Source: Veillonella parvula (lineage in GTDB: Bacteria > Bacillota > Negativicutes > Veillonellales > Veillonellaceae). From it: 9,810 nucleotides of DNA. A program made the position numbers and the translations under genes. The notes below the pieces were generated by a model that ran no database searches, was not told the origin of the DNA, and was given only the letters and a program-made list of their open reading frames with translations. This document shows positions 5,978 to 9,810 of this stretch, piece by piece; the stretch's first letter is position 1, and every line of letters begins with the position of its first letter. The DNA lies in contig CAMUQE010000064.1 of assembly GCA_947096075.1 (NCBI GenBank), forward strand, positions 1 to 9,810. The letters are read 5' to 3'.

Positions 5978-6808
5978 ATGAAAGAAATTCAAGGACAAAG
6001 TTTCCTACAAAATCATCCTTGTTACAACAAGGCCGCTTCTGCTAATTGGGGTCGTTTACATTTACCAGTAGCGCCAAATTGTAATATTCAATGTAATTAT
6101 TGTAATCGTAAGTACGACTGTGCGAATGAAAATAGACCGGGCGTGACGCAGCATGTCTATACGCCACAAGAGGCAGCTGCCTTTGTGCGCAAGGTGTTTG
6201 ATGCTCGTCAGGATATCTCTGTAGTGGGCATTGCAGGCCCTGGGGACCCTATGTGTGATGCAGATAAGACACTTGAAACCTTCCGTCTCGTGAAAAATGA
6301 TTTTCCTCATGTCATGCTTTGTTTATCTAGTAATGGTTTGGCAGTACCTGATTATATTGATGAAATCGCTGACTTAGGCATTACTCATGTAACGATTACG
6401 GCTAATGCGATTGATCCAGAGATTGCAAAAAATGTATATTCCATGGTTCGCTATGAGGGTAATATTTACAAGGGCATCGATGGGGCTCGTATTTTATTAG
6501 AGCGTCAGGCTGAAAGTATCCGAAAACTAAAGGAAAAGAACATTATTGTTAAGATTAATACCGTAGTCGTACCTGATGTAAATATGGACCATGTGCCAGC
6601 CATCGCTAAACAAGCAGAAGCTTGGGGCGTCGATTTGATGAACTGTATTGCTATGATTCCTGTTCATGATACGGCCTTTGAAAATCACCGAGGCCCAACT
6701 TCAGAAGAAATCGACAATATGCGTCAATTTATTGGTCACTATGTGCCGCAAATGACACACTGCAAACGCTGTAGAGCGGATGCTATTGGTCGTTTATACG
6801 AAGCATAA
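5978..6808 (+). CDS. NifB-like radical SAM protein
   Basis: A 276-residue cytoplasmic radical SAM enzyme with close resemblance to the core of NifB, which makes the 8Fe-9S precursor of nitrogenase cofactors from two 4Fe-4S clusters, SAM and an extra sulfur. Seen: HPCY (13-16), the radical SAM motif CNIQCNYC (Cys35/39/42) running into NRKYDC and RPGV, GIAGPGD (84-90), LCLSSNGL (114-121), THVTIT (136-141), INTVVVPDVN (193-202) and the C-terminal HCKRCRADAIG (261-271). His13, Cys15, Cys48, Cys115, Cys262 and Cys265 sit where NifB carries residues for its additional clusters, so it looks complete. The usual SEEAHH after HPCY is replaced by NKAASAN. There is no NifX-like C-terminal domain. GGAAAGG at 5965-5971 sets the start. 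No nitrogenase gene is present here, so the product may serve another enzyme. Family strong, role unknown. Confidence 0.87.
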   Translation: MKEIQGQSFLQNHPCYNKAASANWGRLHLPVAPNCNIQCNYCNRKYDCANENRPGVTQHVYTPQEAAAFVRKVFDARQDISVVGIAGPGDPMCDADKTLETFRLVKNDFPHVMLCLSSNGLAVPDYIDEIADLGITHVTITANAIDPEIAKNVYSMVRYEGNIYKGIDGARILLERQAESIRKLKEKNIIVKINTVVVPDVNMDHVPAIAKQAEAWGVDLMNCIAMIPVHDTAFENHRGPTSEEIDNMRQFIGHYVPQMTHCKRCRADAIGRLYEA

Positions 6809-6837
6809 AAGGCTATATACTTAAAGTACATAGCCTT
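6809..6837. terminator. Bidirectional hairpin between convergent operons
   Basis: AAGGCTAT at 6809-6816 pairs with ATAGCCTT at 6830-6837, extended by TAC/GTA after one A-C mismatch, loop TTAAA. On the minus strand the stem is followed by TTTT, so it best serves the NifS-like gene. The plus-strand tail (AGAAGTTTTG) is a poorer T tract. It starts immediately after the NifB-like stop codon. Confidence 0.7.
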
Positions 6838-6851
6838 AGAAGTTTTGATTA

Positions 6852-8006
6852 TTAGATTTTATCTGCTATTGTTGTTAACGCAGATAATGCAGTTTCAATA
6901 TCCTCCATTGTATTAGCATAGCCAAAGGAAAAGCGCACGGTTCCTTCAGGATAAGTACCTAAGGTTTGATGTGCTCGGGGTGCACAGTGGAGTCCAACGC
7001 GGGTCATGATGTGATAGGTTGATTCTAGTTCGTAAGCAACGCTCGCAGCATCAGCTCCATCAATTGTGATTGATACGACAGCAGTTCGGTCCTGAATATC
7101 TTGCTTACCAATGATATTAATGCCATCAATCGGTCGTAAGCCTTCGAGAAAGGCTTCTGTCAAAGAGAGCTCGTGGTTATGAATGTTTTCCATACCCTTC
7201 GATTCAATAAAGGCGAGGCCTTCGTTGAGACCTATGATGCCTGGTAGGTTTAATGTGCCTGATTCGAAGGCGTCGGGCATATTAGTAGGCATCGTTTCTA
7301 AATGTGAGAAACTACCTGTGCCACCAGCAATAAGAGGGGTTAAGGCTTGAGCCATTTCTTTGGTTAAAATCATGCCACCAATACCTTGAGGGCCTAATAG
7401 TCCTTTATGACCTGTAAAGCAGAGGGCATCTATTAGAAATTCTTTTACATCGATAGGTATGATACCAGCCGTTTGTGCTGCGTCTACAATGAAATGTAGA
7501 TTATGCTCTTTGCAGAGTATACCGATTTCTTTAATGGGTTGTATGGTTCCACATACATTGGATGCATGATTAATGATTATAGCCACTGTATTTGGGCGAA
7601 TGAGTGACTCAACAGCGTCTAATTTGATAGAACCTGTAGTATCACAAGGGATAGTGTCAAAGGTAATACCTTTATTGAGTAGCTGTGTGAGCGGTCTCAT
7701 AACAGCATTATGCTCCATAGAGCTAATCAGTACATGGTCTCCTGCTTTCAATAGCCCCTTGATAACCATGTTTAAACTCATCGTCACATTTTGAGTAAAG
7801 ATGACATGAGAAGGATCGTGGCCGTTAAATAAGCTGTTTAATTGCAGCCGTGTTGTATAGATAATATCCTCTACATCATAGGCGAGAGCATAGGAGCCAC
7901 GATTGATATTGATGCCTCTATTTGTTATATAGTCTGACATGGCACTAGCCACAGTTGGTGCCTTTGGAAATGTGGTACTAGCATTGTCTAAATAGATAGA
8001 TTTCAT
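6852..8006 (-). CDS. NifS-like class V aminotransferase (cysteine desulfurase / selenocysteine lyase family)
   Basis: A 384-residue PLP enzyme expected to remove sulfur from cysteine (or selenium from selenocysteine) as an enzyme-bound persulfide or perselenide. Motifs: YLDNASTTFPK (5-15), MEHNAV with His99 over the cofactor, VDAAQTAG (174-181) with Asp175 and Gln178, TGHKGLLGPQG (198-208) with Lys201 as the Schiff-base lysine, VGLHCAPRAHQTLGT (337-351) with Cys341 as likely catalytic cysteine, and TVRFSFGYANT (356-366). The VGLHCAPxAH loop fits the EF2568-type subfamily, which I recall as linked to selenium-dependent molybdenum hydroxylases. Start 8006 is preferred: GGAG at 8014-8017 is its ribosome binding site, and the next in-frame ATG at 8090 would add 28 residues from the promoter region. 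It is divergent from yedE and convergent with the NifB-like operon. Whether S or Se is the substrate is undecided. Confidence 0.85.
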   Translation of the reverse strand: MKSIYLDNASTTFPKAPTVASAMSDYITNRGININRGSYALAYDVEDIIYTTRLQLNSLFNGHDPSHVIFTQNVTMSLNMVIKGLLKAGDHVLISSMEHNAVMRPLTQLLNKGITFDTIPCDTTGSIKLDAVESLIRPNTVAIIINHASNVCGTIQPIKEIGILCKEHNLHFIVDAAQTAGIIPIDVKEFLIDALCFTGHKGLLGPQGIGGMILTKEMAQALTPLIAGGTGSFSHLETMPTNMPDAFESGTLNLPGIIGLNEGLAFIESKGMENIHNHELSLTEAFLEGLRPIDGINIIGKQDIQDRTAVVSITIDGADAASVAYELESTYHIMTRVGLHCAPRAHQTLGTYPEGTVRFSFGYANTMEDIETALSALTTIADKI

Positions 8007-8043
8007 AGGTAATCTCCATGAATAACAAGGTGTATTTATGGTT

Positions 8044-8060
8044 ATTATATCATGAGTATA
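8044..8060 (-). promoter_or_regulatory. Minus-strand -10 candidate for the NifS-like gene
   Basis: ATTATA at 8044-8049 reads TATAAT on the minus strand, about 38 bases upstream of the start codon at 8006. A second -10-like TATACT lies at 8055-8060. No strong -35 was found at the expected distance. Confidence 0.45.
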
Positions 8061-8090
8061 ATGTTTGATAGGATAAGAGCATATACTCAT
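8052..8090. promoter_or_regulatory. Inverted repeat centred in the divergent promoter region (possible shared operator)
   Basis: ATGAGTATA at 8052-8060 and TATACTCAT at 8082-8090 form a perfect 9-bp dyad with a 21-base spacer, centred near 8071 between the NifS-like and yedE starts. The left arm lies upstream of the minus -10 and the right arm touches the plus -10 candidate. It could let one regulator control both genes. Pairing is seen; function is inference. Confidence 0.4.
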
Positions 8091-8095
8091 ATAGT
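8065..8095 (+). promoter_or_regulatory. Candidate yedE promoter
   Basis: TTGATA at 8065-8070 (5 of 6 to TTGACA) and TATAGT at 8090-8095 (5 of 6 to TATAAT), with a 19-base spacer that is longer than the ideal 17. The long spacer would suit an activator-dependent promoter, but the call is tentative. Confidence 0.4.
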
Positions 8096-8126
8096 TATAG
8101 TGTAGTTAGGGTGAAAGGAGATTATT

Positions 8127-9188
8127 ATGAGTGGGTCTCATGAAAAACGAAATTTAATTATTGCTGGCCTTATTATCGGCGCTATTGCAGGATTCCTTGT
8201 GTTGGCTGGCAACCCAGCTAATATGGGCTTCTGTATTGCGTGCTTTATTCGCGATACCGTAGGTGCTCTTGGTATGCATCGAGCTGCACCTGTACAATAC
8301 ATTCGTCCAGAAGTTATCGGTCTTATTTTAGGGGCCTATGTATTGTCCATGATTCGTGGTGAGCATCAAAGTAAAGGTGGTTCATCTCCGATTATTCGAT
8401 TTATCCTCGGTTTCTTTGTTATGATCGGTGCGTTGATGTTCCTTGGTTGTCCACTTCGCATGATTTTGCGCCTTGGTGGCGGTGACCTGAATGCTCTATT
8501 TGGTATCGCTGGCTTTGCCGGGGGCGTAGGGATTGGTACTATTTTTTTAAAACGCGGTTACTCTTTACAACGTACGTATGCATTGAGCAAATTAGAATCT
8601 GCTATCATGCCAGCTATCCAAGTTGGGTTGCTCGTACTAGTAGTGACAGCCCCTGCGTTTATCTTCTTTAGTCAAAAAGGGCCCGGTGCCATGCATGCGC
8701 CTTGGCTGATATCCTTAGCCGCTGGCCTTGTAGTAGGTGGTTTATCTCAATATAGCCGTCTATGTACAGTAGGTGGTTTTCGAGATCTATTCTTATTCAA
8801 AAAATCCGTACTTATTTTTGGCTACATCGCAGTTCTCGTTGGCGTGTTTGCGGTTAACATTAGCTTTGGTAACTTCCACCTTGGTTTTGAAAACCAACCG
8901 GTTTCTCATACTGATGGTTTGTGGAACTTCCTTGGCATGGCTCTCGCTGGTTTCTGTAGCGTATTGCTTGGTGGTTGCCCATTGCGTCAATTGATTATGA
9001 CTGGCGAAGGCAACTCTGATTCTGCTGTTACTGTGCTTGGCCTTGCAGCTGGGGCAGCATTTGCTCATAACTTTGGTTTGGCTGCTTCTGGCGCTGGTCC
9101 TACATTGAATGGCCAAATCGCTGTAGGGGTAGGTTTTGTAGTGGCGCTCATCATTGCTGTGCTTAATACAAAACGTTTAAATGCATAA
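8127..9188 (+). CDS. yedE: YedE/YeeE-family selenium or thiosulfate transporter
   Basis: A 353-residue inner-membrane protein with about nine to ten hydrophobic segments. It has an internal duplication, with the GCPLR motif at 107-111 and again at 283-287. Cys36, Cys39, Cys108, Cys213, Cys277 and Cys284 lie in or near membrane segments. In the YeeE (TsuA) branch, pore cysteines pass thiosulfate by transient S-S-H...S contacts; the YedE branch is tied to selenium use and occurs beside yedF or DUF3343 genes. Here the neighbours are a NifS-like enzyme (divergent) and DUF3343 (141 bases downstream), which favours the YedE selenium branch. AAAGGAG at 8114-8120 fixes the start. No T-rich terminator follows before the DUF3343 promoter, so read-through is possible. 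Substrate (selenium species, thiosulfate or both) cannot be settled from sequence. Confidence 0.82.
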   Translation: MSGSHEKRNLIIAGLIIGAIAGFLVLAGNPANMGFCIACFIRDTVGALGMHRAAPVQYIRPEVIGLILGAYVLSMIRGEHQSKGGSSPIIRFILGFFVMIGALMFLGCPLRMILRLGGGDLNALFGIAGFAGGVGIGTIFLKRGYSLQRTYALSKLESAIMPAIQVGLLVLVVTAPAFIFFSQKGPGAMHAPWLISLAAGLVVGGLSQYSRLCTVGGFRDLFLFKKSVLIFGYIAVLVGVFAVNISFGNFHLGFENQPVSHTDGLWNFLGMALAGFCSVLLGGCPLRQLIMTGEGNSDSAVTVLGLAAGAAFAHNFGLAASGAGPTLNGQIAVGVGFVVALIIAVLNTKRLNA

Positions 9189-9192
9189 ATTG

Positions 9193-9218
9193 CATATGCT
9201 TAGGCTACATATGCTTAG
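9193..9218 (+). repeat. Two direct copies of CATATGCTTAG
   Basis: Identical 11-mers at 9193-9203 and 9208-9218, 15 bases apart start to start, just after the yedE stop codon. No inverted partner or T run makes this a terminator. Function unknown; possible protein-binding sites or a small duplication. Confidence 0.6.
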
Positions 9219-9242
9219 AGTGTAAATATTTAGATTATGTAT

Positions 9243-9282
9243 GGTATGATTAACGTAAGGTATGATTATCGTATACTATAAT
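9243..9282 (+). promoter_or_regulatory. Tandem 15-mer repeat next to a -10 box upstream of DUF3343 gene
   Basis: GGTATGATTAACGTA at 9243-9257 and GGTATGATTATCGTA at 9259-9273 match at 14 of 15 positions, with a 16-base period. A perfect TATAAT follows at 9277-9282, four bases after the second copy, with no good -35. Paired repeats in the -35 region suggest an activator- or repressor-controlled promoter for the downstream small gene. Repeat and -10 are seen; control is inference. Confidence 0.5.
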
Positions 9283-9329
9283 TATACTTTACTATCCTAT
9301 TCGGTATTGTTAGCTAGAATTGAGTGTCT

Positions 9330-9578
9330 ATGAAATATATCGCTACTTTTTACTCGCACTTCGGAGCGATTCGCTTCAAGCGTGAAGCTCCTGCGGGGGT
9401 AAGTAATATAGAACTTCGTCCTGTGCCGCGCGATTTGAGTTCCTCTTGTGGGACGAGTGCATCCTTTGATGCTGGTGAAAGTTTTACTTTTACGGAGGAT
9501 CTAACAGCAGAAATTGAACAAATCGTGGCTGTTACGGAGGGCGGCTATAAAACTATATATGAAAGCCCAAATAAGTAA
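9330..9578 (+). CDS. DUF3343 protein, putative Se/S carrier
   Basis: An 82-residue small cytoplasmic protein of the DUF3343 family, described as a putative Se/S carrier-like domain. The pattern is the MKYIATFYSHFGAIRFKR start (residues 1-18) followed by LRPVPRDLSSSCGT (29-42), with the family cysteine Cys40 in the SSSCG loop. Such proteins are found with YedE and selenium genes and may carry reactive selenium or sulfur between donor and acceptor enzymes; this role is proposed, not proven. ATG 9330 gives the typical N-terminus; a GTG at 9324 would add two residues. Neither has a clear ribosome binding site (only GAG near 9322-9324), which contrasts with the strong sites elsewhere in the window. 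It probably belongs functionally with yedE and is followed by a strong terminator. Confidence 0.8.
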   Translation: MKYIATFYSHFGAIRFKREAPAGVSNIELRPVPRDLSSSCGTSASFDAGESFTFTEDLTAEIEQIVAVTEGGYKTIYESPNK

Positions 9579-9657
9579 ATATGTAATTGGGTCTTGTTTT
9601 ATAAACCAGAAAATGACATAAATTTATATCGTATTATGTGTAATTTATGGTGCATAG

Positions 9658-9694
9658 AAGTAGATATCCTTTTGGGGATATCTACTTTTTTTTT
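9658..9694 (+). terminator. Rho-independent terminator after the DUF3343 gene
   Basis: A perfect 12-bp stem (9658-9669 with 9676-9687), loop TTTTGG, and an uninterrupted T run at 9686-9694. It lies 80 bases after the stop codon, so the mRNA has an untranslated tail in which I see no gene. Confidence 0.93.
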
Positions 9695-9810
9695 ACAGAG
9701 AACTTACTTATATAAATCTTGATTTGTGGTGGTAAAAAATAATTTTCTTATTTTTATTTTTTAGATGGAAAAAGTCTATTTAATAAAGTAATAGTATTGT
9801 ATTTGGTCTC
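9695..9810. other. AT-rich end of window, no gene seen
   Basis: Very AT-rich DNA with no ORF of note on either strand. It is probably the upstream region of a gene beyond the window, but no clear promoter is visible. Confidence 0.4.

Noticed and set aside
5978..6808. True nitrogenase (nif) cluster
   Set aside because: No nifH, D, K, E, N or V is present; the adjacent genes are Se/S and redox functions, so only the NifB-like label is justified.
7573..7794. Plus-strand reading frame of 73 codons
   Set aside because: It lies inside the conserved minus-strand NifS-like gene and shows no ribosome binding site or known domain.
8007..8090. 28-residue N-terminal extension of the NifS-like protein
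   Set aside because: It spans the divergent promoter region and -10 candidate; the family begins at MKSIYLDNAST and has its own GGAG site.
9193..9273. CRISPR-like or iteron array
   Set aside because: There are only two copies of each of two different short repeats, without spacers of regular length or cas/rep genes.

Overview
The window looks like chromosome of a low-to-moderate GC, Gram-negative-type Firmicute, most probably Veillonella or a close relative (Negativicutes). The reasons are the Firmicute order rpsF-ssb-rpsR, strong AAGGAGG-type ribosome binding sites, AT-rich intergenic DNA, a zinc-type S18, and a selenium/sulfur gene set (YedE, DUF3343, NifS-like enzyme) typical of anaerobes. 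The genus is inferred from protein flavour, not from a search.

Layout. Bases 219-1394 hold a stand-alone, AT-rich metallo-beta-lactamase/beta-CASP hydrolase of RNase J type, closed by a strong hairpin terminator. Bases 1582-2763 hold a Bcr/CflA-type drug efflux MFS transporter with its own extended -10 promoter and terminator. Bases 2819-3925 are the essential rpsF-ssb-rpsR operon. Its leader folds into the S6:S18-binding autoregulatory structure, with an unpaired CCG and a sequestered Shine-Dalgarno, and the operon ends in a perfect palindromic terminator. Bases 3926-4312 are a long AT-rich intergenic stretch rich in small dyads.

Bases 4313-6808 are a tight three-gene operon: a Tat-exported ModA-like solute-binding protein without permease or ATPase, an NapH-like membrane polyferredoxin with 19 cysteines, and a small radical SAM protein that is strikingly NifB-like, including the C-terminal HCxxCRADA motif. 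No nitrogenase or nitrogenase-like structural gene lies in the window. A hairpin separates this operon from a convergent NifS-like (class V, PLP) cysteine desulfurase/selenocysteine lyase-type gene on the minus strand (6852-8006). That gene shares a divergent promoter region with yedE, a YeeE/YedE selenium- or thiosulfate-type membrane transporter (8127-9188). A small DUF3343 putative Se/S carrier protein (9330-9578) follows and ends at a strong terminator.

How the genes may work together (inference). Contiguous genes encode sulfur/selenium uptake (YedE), mobilisation (NifS-like), a small Se/S carrier (DUF3343), electron delivery (polyferredoxin), oxyanion or metal sensing/binding outside the membrane (ModA-like) and a complete-looking NifB-type radical SAM cluster synthase. 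The most interesting reading is a non-nitrogenase iron-sulfur (possibly Mo/W- or Se-containing) cofactor assembly module in a non-diazotroph.
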